Shown: piece by piece, positions 29,256 through 39,023 of the stretch | Layout: every line of letters starts with the position of its first letter | Position numbering within the stretch: position 1 is the stretch's first letter | NCBI GenBank assembly: GCA_963970005.1 | Contig: CAXAMN010029061.1 | Span: forward strand, 101,096 to 165,095 | Source of the DNA: Durusdinium trenchii | Lineage: Eukaryota; Sar; Dinophyceae; Suessiales; Symbiodiniaceae | Length of the DNA: 64,000 bases | Direction of reading: 5' to 3' | Program-made: the position numbers and the translations under genes | The notes under the pieces: generated by a model | What the model was told of the DNA's origin: nothing | The model's input: only the letters and a program-made list of their open reading frames with translations | Database searches by the model: none

Positions 29256-29504
29256 ATGTGTTCATTCTAGTAGTGTCCTTTGCTGATGACTTCTCAATCT
29301 TTCACTTTGCAGCACTCGTTGCAGTTTGGCGACGAATGAAGCAAGCTTTCACATGCATGGTCGAACCCTTCTGCCAAGCCAAGGCGGCATTCCGTCGAAA
29401 TCCTCGGTTCTTGAGGAAACTCGCTGTTGCAACAGATACATGCGTCGAAGATCTCCAAAGCCTTCCCATCGAGGCCTGAAATGTGTCAGAGGTGGCTTGG
29501 AAAT

Positions 29505-29790
29505 TGAGCATGCTGAGCATTGCTTCGAATCACTTCAGGACCTAGAGGATTTTTTCCTTGCTTTGGATGCAGAGTCTTGGTTGCGGAATTGGTGCATACT
29601 TATGTAGAGCAGAACAATGTTTAATCTAAGATTGTAGTATGTAAGACTACGTACTTGGAATATAACATCAAGATGTGCTGTGCGTGGCATCCTCCAAGGA
29701 TGGTTCCGGAACCATTAGCTTCGAAGAGTTTGCCAACGGGCTTCTAGAGGTCAGAATGAGGCGGAATGCCTACAGCCGTGAGGAGGCGCC
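29505..29790 (+). CDS. Two EF-hand exons split by a GA-AG intron
   Basis: Exon 1 (to 29571) reads HCFESLQDLEDFFLALDA and exon 2 (from 29699) reads DGSGTISFEEFANGLLEV. Joined, the loop is D-A-D-G-S-G-T-I-S-F-E-E, a canonical EF-hand, which fixes the intron as 29572-29698. It starts GAGTCT and ends CCAAG, a GA donor. Exon 2 remains open to about 29797, but the donor could be earlier (EVRMRRN). Confidence 0.6.
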
Positions 29791-30162
29791 TTGTGGTTAG
29801 GTTCAAGCAGTCATGCATTAATCAAAAAGGGTGTGCATTATTTGATATGAGGCAGAGGCTGAGAATCAGGCTGTCATTGACATTGCTTACTTGGCTCCTC
29901 AACTGCTTAGCAGACGTTGATTATGTCCTTGTTGATCGTACAGAGGAACTGTGTGTTTTTCTTGAACATTCAAGGACGCCTTAGATGCTTTCAGCCAAGC
30001 AGATCTGGGAGTCACAGGATAGCAGCATAGCAGCTGCGAGTTGTCCGTGTGACAACATTGCTGTTAGCAGAGGCTTAGGGAGGCCAGACTTTCTCCAGCA
30101 ATTCTGCAACCTCAAGACAGTATATTATGCATGGCATGGCACGCGTCCAGTGTGAGGAGAGC

Positions 30163-30215
30163 TGGACTTGGATGGATTCCACAAAGCACTGAGCGATCCG
30201 GGAATTGTGGAGTGA
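30163..30215 (+). CDS. EF-hand-like half exon
   Basis: After GTGTGAG the frame reads GELDLDGFHKALSDPGIVE and ends at TGA. It resembles the exon at 27719 (GELDLQTF and ALTDPVV). Confidence 0.35.
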
Positions 30216-30420
30216 CTTGGTCTTCAAAAAATATTGCATTGGAAACCATCATCAATGATGAGTTGGTCACCAATGTCACCAAATTCTGCATCAGTTTCAT
30301 TAGGTCAGACATATTTTGGGGCTTTTGTAAGCTGCATCCTTGCAAGGAAGGTTTCGCTTGCAACCCACTTGCCAAAAGAATTCTTTGCCACCCTGAAGAG
30401 AAGAGACATTCAGGACTCTT

Positions 30421-30645
30421 GAATGCCATTCTTCTGCTGCTGAAGCAGATGCAATAACCACACTCTTGCAGGACATGTTTGTTGGAATGGACTTTGATTC
30501 TTCGGGCACAGTCTCTTTCAACGAGTGGGTTGCAGCTTTGGCTCGGGACTCAGCAGAACAGTTGTGGTGCTTGATCAGTAATGGCCCCTACAAGCTGGTC
30601 GAGCAGACAGAAGAAGAAACAAATTTGGTCCGTTTGGCTTTATAG
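30421..30645 (+). CDS. EF-hand exon, probably 3'-terminal
   Basis: The frame reads AEADAITTLLQDMFVGMDFD then SSGTVSFNEWVAALARDSAE, then QLWCLISNGPYKLVEQTEEE, to TAG 30645. The loop D-F-D-S-S-G-T-V-S-F-N-E is a canonical EF-hand. Unlike the 22811 and 29505 examples, this one is uninterrupted. TTGCAG just before QDM could also be an acceptor. The acidic tail and stop make it a candidate last exon of the 22-30.6 kb gene or cluster. Confidence 0.6.
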   Translation, partial: ECHSSAAEADAITTLLQDMFVGMDFDSSGTVSFNEWVAALARDSAEQLWCLISNGPYKLVEQTEEETNLVRLAL

Positions 30646-31054
30646 ACATGTACGTGATTGTGAGGTCAGAACGCGTCAAGAAGCTTGAATGCAGCTAAAC
30701 GTTCGCGCGGAGAACAACTCACAAAGTATAAGATACGTAGAAGAACCATTTCCAAGCTGATACAACTGCAGCATCAGAGTGAAGCATATTTTTGTCAGAA
30801 GGATACTTGACATCGAGGATGTTTATTTGCAAGAGAAGCTGCAGCAGGAGAGGGCAGTGGAAGCAGCAACTCAGCGACATTAACAATACAACAAGTTGAT
30901 AAAGTGTGGCATGACATATTCTTAGCAATTGGATCTCACCCCCACTTCAAGCTCAGTTTCTTTGGTCTTGCTGGGCATTGTTACCGGCTCACTTTGGAAG
31001 ACACTCTGTCAGGAAGAAAAGATACTCTAGTACTTAGGATGCAACTCCACCGCA

Positions 31055-31165
31055 TCACCGCATCACCGCCACTGCCACTGCCACTGCCACTGCCACTGCC
31101 ACTGCCGCCACCACCACCACCACCGCCATCACGACTGCCACCACGACCACCGCCGCGACTGCAAC
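31055..31165 (+). repeat. (CCACTG)n and (CCA)n microsatellite
   Basis: CACTGC hexamers repeat about seven times, then CCA triplets. The P-rich ORF across it is compositional. Confidence 0.9.
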
Positions 31166-31640
31166 CATTACTGCAAGGCATCATTGCTGCAAGACTTTGT
31201 TTTCTGGGCTACATAATAACACTTTGAACAAGACACAAGAAGACACCATTCTGCAATATTTGGCACAGCTTCTTTTGAACCCTTCAAGTCTTCATTCCAT
31301 ATGTGCCTATACGTGTAACAAGACTCTATTGAGATTCTGGTTTACATTGTTTACCTCCCTGACCAGCAACAGGACTTGATTAGTTGATTAAGTTGCTCAG
31401 AACATTTTATTGGGCACCCAGACTTGATTTGGGGGTATGCGCATGTGTGTACCGTTGGCCTGAACACGTGCTGGCCCATTCATTGCAACTCTGTAATCCT
31501 GCAGACTAACGCATACTCAAAACCCGCATCTCTGCTGTTGACTCTGTAGCACCAGCCTCGAGACGCTGTACACTATATAGACAAGCATGCTTTGGCTGTG
31601 GATCTCATGAACAAGTTTACAGGTTTTGTGTCTCTGCAGT
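31166..31640. other. No gene recognised; left flank of DIRS-like element
   Basis: No terminal repeat matching the sequence after 39023 was found, so the left end of the element is undefined. Confidence 0.4.
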
Positions 31641-31745
31641 ATGTGTGAAAGGGTGCAGCAGTTCGAGGTAGTGGAGGATGCTATGGCCGCCATGGATGAA
31701 GCTCAGGAGGAAGCCTGGAGTATATATGTATTTTCGCCCCCGTAA
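31641..31745 (+). CDS. Small ORF upstream of the DIRS-like element (34 aa)
   Basis: After TCTCTGCAG, ATG opens MCERVQQFEVVEDAMAAMDE followed by AQEEAWSIYVFSPP and TAA. The acidic helical composition looks coding, and AG directly before the ATG could be a trans-splice acceptor. It may be a host exon, an upstream ORF of the element, or the first exon of ORF1 (a second acceptor, TTCCGCAG, lies at 31774-31781). Confidence 0.3.
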   Translation: MCERVQQFEVVEDAMAAMDEAQEEAWSIYVFSPP

Positions 31746-31809
31746 ATTAAGATGCACCTCATGAATGCATGTTCCGCAGTGATCGTGGTTCTGAGCTTGG
31801 CCCCGGTGC

Positions 31810-32718
31810 ATGTCCTGCACTAGGTGTGGTTGCTTTCCACGGTCAGAGAACGCTCTTTGCTTGTGTTGCCGTACCATCGGCCGGCTTCGGGAGCTTGTGG
31901 AAGCTCCTTTACTGTGCAAGGACCAGGAGCAGGAGGCGCTTACCATCCTGCGTGTTGCCGCGGGTGCCCTACTGGATTTGGCGGAGCTTGCAGCTCCGAG
32001 GTTGGCTGCTGAGCGTGCGGCGGCAAATCCACCTGGATTCGAATCGGATCCCCTATCTTCGAGGCCACCGGTTGTTGCACCTCCTGTTGAGCCCATTGCA
32101 CCAGAAGCGGGACGCCGGAGTGCTCCTGAGGTCGGCGCAGTCAAGCGAGAGGGTGACATTGAGGAGAGCAAAGAGCCGCTAGCCGAGGTTCGCGAGACCA
32201 TCCAAGACGACGCACCAGCCCCCGTCGAGGAGGACAAGAAGGCAAGCGTTGAGGAGGAGACAGCTCCTGACCGTACTCCGGGAGCAGAAAAGAAGAAGAG
32301 AAAGAGGCACCGGTCTTCAAAGAAGGCAGGACAAGAGGAGAAGAAGCCTAAGCGTAAAAGGAAGGCAAAGCGTGAGGAGTCAAAGGGCGTTGAGGAGCAG
32401 GAGTCCACTCAGAAGGAGGTTGCACAGGTCGAGAAGGAGCCCGATTGGTCGGGACTTGTTGAATCAGACCCAAGCTTCCTTGGACTTTCACCCATTCCCA
32501 AGGGAAGCGTCGCATCCCACTTCTCCCGGCTACCGCCACCTCCACCGGCACCAGTCCGATCAGGACCTGTGGAGCCCAGCTATCCTCCCCCGCACCAGGC
32601 GTGTGCAGTCCGGCCGAGGAGCCCTTCGAGGAGCCCATCCTGGACACTCCAACGACGCCCTAGGGGCACCAAGGGAGTCAAGCACCGTGAGCGAGGGTAC
32701 AATTGGAGACGGTACTAA
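31810..32718 (+). CDS. ORF1 of the DIRS-like element: Cys-rich start, Lys/Glu-rich body (302 aa)
   Basis: ATG at 31810. Residues 3-20 read CTRCGCFPRSENALCLCC, a CxxC ... CxCC cluster that could bind zinc. Next come a helical leucine/alanine-rich region (LRVAAGALLDLAELAAPRL), then an acidic/basic low-complexity body with strong nuclear-localisation-like patches (KKKRKRHR, KKPKRKRKAKR), and a proline-rich end. The stop at 32716-32718 overlaps the ORF2 start by 16 bases in another frame. Most likely a nucleic-acid-binding structural or accessory protein. No named family. Confidence 0.6.
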   Translation: MSCTRCGCFPRSENALCLCCRTIGRLRELVEAPLLCKDQEQEALTILRVAAGALLDLAELAAPRLAAERAAANPPGFESDPLSSRPPVVAPPVEPIAPEAGRRSAPEVGAVKREGDIEESKEPLAEVRETIQDDAPAPVEEDKKASVEEETAPDRTPGAEKKKRKRHRSSKKAGQEEKKPKRKRKAKREESKGVEEQESTQKEVAQVEKEPDWSGLVESDPSFLGLSPIPKGSVASHFSRLPPPPPAPVRSGPVEPSYPPPHQACAVRPRSPSRSPSWTLQRRPRGTKGVKHRERGYNWRRY

Positions 32719-34298
32719 ACAGAATGCCGCCCAAAGCAAAACCAAAGCCGAAGGCCCGGGTGAAGGCCAAAGCAAAACCCAAGGCCGCTGTCAGACGAAT
32801 CCCACGACGAGGTGTTCTACGACGACCAGCAGTTGTTCCTCCGGTGGGTGTGGCTCCTGGGGATCGGGAGGCCTGGTCGGATGGTGGACTGGCTTCATTG
32901 AGGGATGTTCCGCTCGAGCAGCTGGGCCGCGGTGTGAAGGTGGTAGTGGTAGAGGGATCCTACTTCACAGCACCTTGTCAAGCAGCGGGGGTTGTGGACC
33001 GGGTCGAGATCGATTCCGGTCAAGTTCACCTTCACGCCAACCTCTCGGGTACGAACAACGAGAACCTTCTCAAGTACGCCTCGGGGAAGCCCCGGGGGTT
33101 GGTCAGGATACATCGGTGCGATGCGCACTGTACAGGAGACCGAGTTGCCGAGGATTTGATCCATTGCGTGAAAGCCCGTCTGAGGAAGTCCGACGACTTG
33201 GAAGAGGGCTGGATCGACAACCTCGTCACAGTCGAGCCAGTCGACGACGATCTCAAGGACCTACGTGCCCGGGGAGAAGATCTACCAGCCGGCCGAGGTG
33301 CACCAGCAGTCGAGGCACGAGAGCGGGGCCGCTCCTTGGGAAAGAAGGACAAGAAGAAGAAGAAGAAGGACAAGAAGGGTCGAAAGCGCAAGAAGGGCGA
33401 CCTCAGCTCCGAGGACAAGAAGCCCAAGGAGAAGAAGGTTGGGAGAGACAAGAAAGAGGACATTGCATCAAGGACTTCGTCTTCGGCTTCAACCACGGTC
33501 GACCTGAGTGGACGGAAGCCACGTTCGGCGTCCATCAAGCCTCTCAAGGCCCTCTATGCGGGGACAGGCCTCGACCCGAAGGAGAAAGTCCGAAAGAAGG
33601 TTGCAAAGAGAGCCCGGCGCAAGGGCCGCAAGGCCAAGGACACCAAGTCGGGGTCCTCAGAGGAGAACTCATCGAGCGGTTCAAGCAGTCACGATGGGGA
33701 AGCTCTGGATTCAACCCTCTTCGACCCGGACACCAGGCTACAGAAGATCGCCGAGTTCGCTCCGGGAGCTTTGGCTGCTCAAGCCTTACAGGCCATGAGA
33801 TCAGGGCTCCTCCAGTCGATTGGGTCGGTCGATCGCCCGGGAGCATTGGCTCCTGTTGGCTTGGCGTATTTCCGGCAGCAGCTCATTCGCCGGTCTACAG
33901 GTCCAGTACAACGGGAACTTGTCAACCTATGCACAGCGCTGGATTGGTTGATCAGGGGATCCCCTGCACGGGCCGCCGATGTGATCGCCCAGAGGATCAA
34001 GTCGATCGAGAGCAGCCTCAGTGGATCTCACTGGTCAGTCTCCCAGAGGCTAGAAGTTTGTCCGCAGGACACTATGAGCCTTGCAGCAAAGGAGGAGCTT
34101 TCCTCAGCCCAGAGGGCTGCGGCCGACGAGGCAAAAGTGACTTATCTGGCAGGCTTGCCGGATGGCCGGCGCTCCAAGGGGAAGGGCAAGGAGAAAGACA
34201 AGGGGCAGCCGGTTCGCAAGGAGTTCGACAAGGGCAAGGGCCGCACCTCAGGGAAAGGAGACAGCAGGAAGCAGAAGGAAGAGCAGGCAGCGAAATAG
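32703..34298 (+). CDS. ORF2 of the DIRS-like element: Gag-like basic protein (531 aa)
   Basis: Starts at ATG 32703, with an alternative ATG at 32724 beginning MPPKAKPKPKARVKAKAKPK. The first half has a globular segment (VKVVVVEGSYFTAPCQAAGV, VDRVEIDSGQVHLHANLSG). A long K/R/E/S low-complexity stretch follows (GKKDKKKKKKDKKGRKRKKG), then a helical C-terminal region (about residues 345-480) that could be a capsid-like domain, and a last basic tail (KGKGKEKDKG). Position before the RT ORF and the basic composition suggest Gag. ORF3 is in the -1 frame and its first ATG lies 38 bases past this stop; a frameshift fusion is possible but no clear slippery heptamer was seen. Confidence 0.65.
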   Translation: METVLNRMPPKAKPKPKARVKAKAKPKAAVRRIPRRGVLRRPAVVPPVGVAPGDREAWSDGGLASLRDVPLEQLGRGVKVVVVEGSYFTAPCQAAGVVDRVEIDSGQVHLHANLSGTNNENLLKYASGKPRGLVRIHRCDAHCTGDRVAEDLIHCVKARLRKSDDLEEGWIDNLVTVEPVDDDLKDLRARGEDLPAGRGAPAVEARERGRSLGKKDKKKKKKDKKGRKRKKGDLSSEDKKPKEKKVGRDKKEDIASRTSSSASTTVDLSGRKPRSASIKPLKALYAGTGLDPKEKVRKKVAKRARRKGRKAKDTKSGSSEENSSSGSSSHDGEALDSTLFDPDTRLQKIAEFAPGALAAQALQAMRSGLLQSIGSVDRPGALAPVGLAYFRQQLIRRSTGPVQRELVNLCTALDWLIRGSPARAADVIAQRIKSIESSLSGSHWSVSQRLEVCPQDTMSLAAKEELSSAQRAAADEAKVTYLAGLPDGRRSKGKGKEKDKGQPVRKEFDKGKGRTSGKGDSRKQKEEQAAK

Positions 34299-34336
34299 CA
34301 GCCATCAATGCAGGCCCACTTCAGGGGCTTGGGACT

Positions 34337-37300
34337 ATGAAGCCGGACCCGTCGGGACCTCGTGGCACTCTTGATGAAAGGCCGCTGATGGAGACGGGGC
34401 TGGCTAGCTTGAAAGTTTGTGACCCGCCTCGCCGTGATGGCAAGGTGGATGAGGCGGCTACGTCAGCCGTCGCCAGGAGCTATGATTTTCCGCCAGCTCC
34501 TCCGCCCTTTGATCTAGCGGGGGGAGCTCTTCAAGATTTGGACACTTGCCGACCGAGACTGAAAAATTCGTTTGAGCCTTTGGATCTTGATGGGACGCCG
34601 GTCGATCGAATCGGGGCAATCGTTCTTCAGAAACTCATGGAAGTTGCACCACTTCGCAGCAAGACCTTTGGTAGGGGAAAGGCCGCCTTCTTTCCTTTGC
34701 CTACTTCCATGGGTGTGTTGAGGAACTTGTGGCCTGACATACATGAGTTGACGTTGAATTGGGTTGTTTGTGTTACGGTTGGTTTGAATTCGTTTTGGGG
34801 CGAACAAGTGCTTTCGGAGGAGGACGTTGCACCGGGACAGAGTGCGTGCTTGGACATGATTCGGCAAGAGGTTGAACGGTTCTGTCAACTTAAAGTTCAA
34901 ACTGTGGGGGTTGACTGGCAGGCATTCTTCTCTATCAAGGGCATCGACTACAAGGGAGACGAGGTCAGAGTGGCTCGGTGGATTCGTTGGGAGAATGTGT
35001 CCCCCGCGTTGCCCAAAGAGATAGGTCGTGTCCCACTTCACGAAGTTTGCACCCAGGGTTGCCGGGAGTATGTTCTGTCCTTTGACTCCTTTCTGAAGCC
35101 GCGTGAAAAATGGGGAAGTACAAAGGGCCCTCGGGTGATGGTAGAGGACGGAGCTTGGGGTGAGCTCTGCACGGGGTTGGTGTCGGCTGGAGTGTGTTGT
35201 TTCCTCGAAGAGGATCAGGTGTTCAACACGGGGAGCGGACCGCTCCTAAACGGACTGTTTGGAGTATCCAAGGAGGATTGGACTCCGGACGGGACAGAGA
35301 TCTGTCGCCTGATTATGAATCTGGTGCCACTCAATAACATCTGTCAACCCCTTGGAGGTGACATTGACACTCTTCCTTCTTGGAGCATGATGTCACCCTT
35401 TTTCCTCCAGCCCAACGAGAACCTCCTGATCTCCTCTGAAGATGTGAAGTGTTTCTTTTATACGATGGCAGTGCCTAGGTGCTGGGTCAAGTTCCTGGCA
35501 TTCAACAAACTTGTCCCTGATGACTGCCTTCCCGTGGACCTCAAAGGACGCAACGTCTACTTGGCCTCACAGGTGTTGCCTATGGGCTTTCTGAACTCGG
35601 TGAGCCTTGCTCAAAACGTCCATCGGAACCTTGTCAAGTTGTCGTCCCAGGGAGCGCCTCACGTCAACACTCCGGAATCAGAGCTGCGGAAGGATAGGCC
35701 CTTTACTGTGGCCAATCCCACGTGGCGGGTCTACCTCGACAACTACGACTTGCTGGAGAAGGTGCAGGCCACCGGCATGGTCGAGGTTGAGGGTTCGGTG
35801 CCGGCCGGAGTGCTGGCACTACGACATGAGTACGGGGTATGGCAAGTGCCTCGGAACGAGAAGAAGGCTGTTGAACGCTCCGCGCATGCGGAACTGCAAG
35901 GTGCCACGGTGGATGGAGTGCGTGGGATTGCCTTCCCTAAGGAGTCAAAGCTCACTAAGTACCTCAGCCTCGCGCTGACTCTGTGTGGGCAGCAGATGGT
36001 GTCACAGCGTCAGGTCCAGGTGGTGTGTGGCGGCCTCGTCTATTTCTCGATGTTCAGGCGCCCTACGCTGGGTTCGCTCAATGCGGTCTGGAAGTTCATT
36101 GAATCCTTCAAACCTGGTGGGGTCCAGTGGCGTCCACTGCCCGTTGATTGTCGCCTTGAGATCCTGAGGTTCATTAGTTTCCTGCCCTTGATCCGGATGG
36201 ATTTCAGGTTGCAGATGCATCCCATGGTAACGTGCAGTGATGCGTCCACGACAGGAGGAGGAGTTTGCCGTTCTGAAGGTCTCACACCGCTTGGGAGCCT
36301 AGCAGCACAGGGAGAGTTGCGGGGGCAGAAGCCATTGCCTCTGGTTGAGCACGGGGTACTCGTTATTGGGTTGTTCGATGGCATTGGTGCCATTAGGGTC
36401 GCAATGGATCTACAGGACGTTGAGGTTTTAGGATACATCTCAGTTGAGAAGAACCCTCAAGCCAGGCGAGTGGTAGAGGCACACTATCCTGGGGTGGTGC
36501 ATGTTGAGGACGTGACGCACATCTCCGAGGAGTTGGTTCAAGAGTGGAGCCTACGTTTCTCTCAGTGCAGTTTGGTGGTGCTGGGAGCTGGGCCCCCTTG
36601 TCAGGGGGTCTCAGGACTTAACGTTGATCGGAAGGGCGCACTCCGTGATGAAAGGTCGTCCCTGTTCACCCACGTCTCCAGGGTGAGGGAGCTCATCCGC
36701 AGGTACTTCCCTTGGGCGCAGGTCCATTGCCTGATGGAGTCAGTCAGCTCGATGGACGCTACCGACAGGCGGATTATGTCGCATGACTTTGGCTCTGACC
36801 CAGTTCACATCGACGCAGGGGAAATATCGTGGTGTCATCGACCTCGCTTGTACTGGACTACATGGGATTTGTGCGAGGGCATTGGGGCAACGTGCGACCT
36901 CTCGGGTGAGGTCACTGTCTGGCACCTCGTGGCAGAGCAGCCAGTTGAGGAGGTTTTGGAGCCAGGGTGGACTAAGGCGGTGCACAGCAAGCCTTTCCCC
37001 ACCTTTACAACAGCAAGACCTTCGGTGCAGCCAGGGCGAAAGCCAGCAGGGATCGCACATTGTTCCGAGGAGGAGCTGTGTCGTTGACGTAATGATCTTC
37101 ATCGCTTCCCGCCATACCAGTATCAGCAGATCCACTCGGTTGTCAACAAGAAAGGCCACTTGCGTGTTCCTTCGGTCGCTGAGAGGGAAGTCATGCTGGG
37201 GTTCCCCCTCCATTACACAGTCCCATGTTGCGGCAAGTCGGAACGCAAAGGTGCCCACCACTCTGATGTTCGGCTCACTCTACTTGGGAATACTTGGAGC

Positions 37301-37939
37301 GTGCCTGTGGTGGCGTGGCTGCTCAATCAGCTGCTCTCTAAGTTGGGCATCTCCCCCGAGCTGAGCCCCCAAGCCATTGTCTTGAAATGTCGTGCCGATG
37401 GCAGCACGGCGCTCCAGGGACGGCTGGTACGTATGCCGATTCGGAGCGTGCCTCCATCTTCGGGAAGTGAAGCGCAACTTGCGTTCAAATTGGGCAACCT
37501 CATCAGCCTCAAGGGCGAGGACATCCTCATTTCGACCCCGAGTACGCAACTGGTTAAGTTCCATCGGTTGCGCGCGTCAGTTCCTTCACGCTTGTGGCGT
37601 TGGCGCATTGTCTCAGGGTGGAGATGGACGAGAGGCCGCGAGCACATCAACTCGCTCGAGCTCAGAGCGATTCTCAACGCAGTTCGCTGGAGGGTTGAGC
37701 GTCAGCAACACCAAGGAGTGCGGATGCTGCGTTTGACAGATTCACTGGTATGCCTACATGCCCTTACGCGGGGAAGGACCAGCTCTAGGAAGCTACGGAG
37801 CTCTATGTCTCGGATCAACTCATTACTGCTTTGTTCTAACTCTCAGATCCTTTGGGGTTACGTGCACACAGATAGCAACCCTGCTGACAAGCCAAGTCGG
37901 TGGGGTACTCGCATCCGCGGTAAGCAGAAGCATGCCTAA
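34337..37939 (+). pseudogene. ORF3 of the DIRS-like element: RT, split RNase H and nested C5 DNA methyltransferase
   Basis: Order in one frame: RT motifs RLIMNLVPLN (35306), EDVKCFFYT with Asp at 35441, QVLPMGFLNS (35570) and VYLDNYDLL (35729, Asn for the second Asp); RNase H first half CSDASTTGGG (Asp 36239); methyltransferase motif I GLFDGIGA (36368), IV AGPPCQG with catalytic Cys 36599, VI MESV, VIII CHRPRLYW, IX VPSVAEREVMLGFP and X LLGNTWSVPVV (37279); then RNase H second half with INSLELRA (Glu 37658), RLTDSLV (Asp 37739) and NPADKPSRW (Asp 37886). A TGA at 37085-37087 lies between methyltransferase motifs VIII and IX and is the only break. The product would copy the RNA and methylate cytosine in DNA. 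Confidence 0.8.
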
Positions 37940-39023
37940 GCGTGTGTTGGAGGGTGGAACTCAGCAGGATAGAGCAAAGATCCGTAGACAGTTAGGAACG
38001 CTCCGCCAGTTGACAGTGCAACCAACTACTCGTAAGCGCTATGACAAGGCAGTTGACCAATTCCTCGGCTTTTTGCGCAAAGAAAGCATCGCATTGCCCA
38101 CCAACAAGACGAAGCTTGACCCCTTGGTCTGTGACTACCTGGAACACCTCTGGGCCACAGGGCAGGGCCGGGGCCTTGCATGTGACACTTTGGCTGGGTT
38201 ACAGGACCTCCAACCTGGACTTCGTACCCACATGCCGGCAGCCTGGAGGCTCCTGAAGACGTGGCAGACAAATGAGATACCCAACCGCGCCCCGCCCTTG
38301 CCGGAGCATCTGGTCCATGCCATGGCGGGGCGGGCAATTTTTAACGGTTGGATCTCCTTTGCTGTCTCGTTACTTTTGGGGTTCTACACCATGTTGCGCA
38401 CTGGCGAGATCTTGGGTGTTGTGTCAAGCCATGTGGAACTTGGGACAGGCACTGGACAAGCCCTCGTAAACTTGGGGTTTACTAAGGGTGGCAAACGCCA
38501 CGGGGCTGCTGAAAGCGTAGTCCTAGGATATGAACCCGTGGTGAAAGTTTTAAAGGCGTGGAAACAAGCCGGTTCCCCCAGTACTCGGCTTACGCCCTCC
38601 CCACCAAAGTGGCGGGCCTTGTTCAATTCTTGCCTTGAAGGCCTCCAAATTCAGGACATGGGGTTCCGACCCTATTCCCTCCGTAGGGGAGGGGCCACGT
38701 TTTGGTTCCAAAAGCACCAAAACTTAGACCGCATACTTGTTCAAGGTAGGTGGCACACACAGAAAAGTGCCCGTATCTACCTCAACGAAGGATTGGCTGT
38801 CCTCAGTCAACTCAAACTTCCGACCTCTGATGCACGAATACGTCCCTTTTTGACTGTTTGTAGTAGTTTTTTCCGTCAGCCGCGAATCACGTCACTTGAG
38901 CCTCCTGCCAAAGGCGGAAGGGCAGGGGGGCTTGGAAGGCACCCAAAGAGATCCAGAAAAGGCAAGGGAAAAAGCGCTTTTCGTTTCGTTCCCCTTTTTT
39001 CGACACCCACGGTCAGTGCTTGA
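37932..39023 (+). CDS. ORF4 of the DIRS-like element: tyrosine recombinase (363 aa)
   Basis: The ATG at 37932 overlaps the ORF3 stop (ATGCCTAA). An N-terminal SAM-like helix bundle (TTRKRYDKAVDQFLGFLRKE) is followed by the catalytic part: Arg I in FYTMLRTGEIL (38397), a Lys candidate in TKGGKR, the box PYSLRRGGATFWF (Tyr replaces the usual His; Arg at 38682), GRW at about 38746, and the nucleophile Tyr in ARIYLNEG (38778). The C-terminus is basic and glycine-rich. It would insert circular element DNA by site-specific recombination. The frame is intact, so this ORF looks functional. Confidence 0.8.
   Translation: MPKRVLEGGTQQDRAKIRRQLGTLRQLTVQPTTRKRYDKAVDQFLGFLRKESIALPTNKTKLDPLVCDYLEHLWATGQGRGLACDTLAGLQDLQPGLRTHMPAAWRLLKTWQTNEIPNRAPPLPEHLVHAMAGRAIFNGWISFAVSLLLGFYTMLRTGEILGVVSSHVELGTGTGQALVNLGFTKGGKRHGAAESVVLGYEPVVKVLKAWKQAGSPSTRLTPSPPKWRALFNSCLEGLQIQDMGFRPYSLRRGGATFWFQKHQNLDRILVQGRWHTQKSARIYLNEGLAVLSQLKLPTSDARIRPFLTVCSSFFRQPRITSLEPPAKGGRAGGLGRHPKRSRKGKGKSAFRFVPLFSTPTVSA

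Noticed and set aside
31617..32408. 263-codon minus-strand ORF
   Set aside because: Antisense to ORF1; serine-rich composition mirrors its Glu/Lys codons.
32249..34336. Long open frame overlapping ORF2, upstream of ORF3
   Set aside because: It is the other-frame shadow of ORF2 (biased to S, R, G); RT coding begins after 34337.
36740..37261. 173-codon minus-strand ORF
   Set aside because: Antisense to the methyltransferase, which has clear motifs on the + strand.
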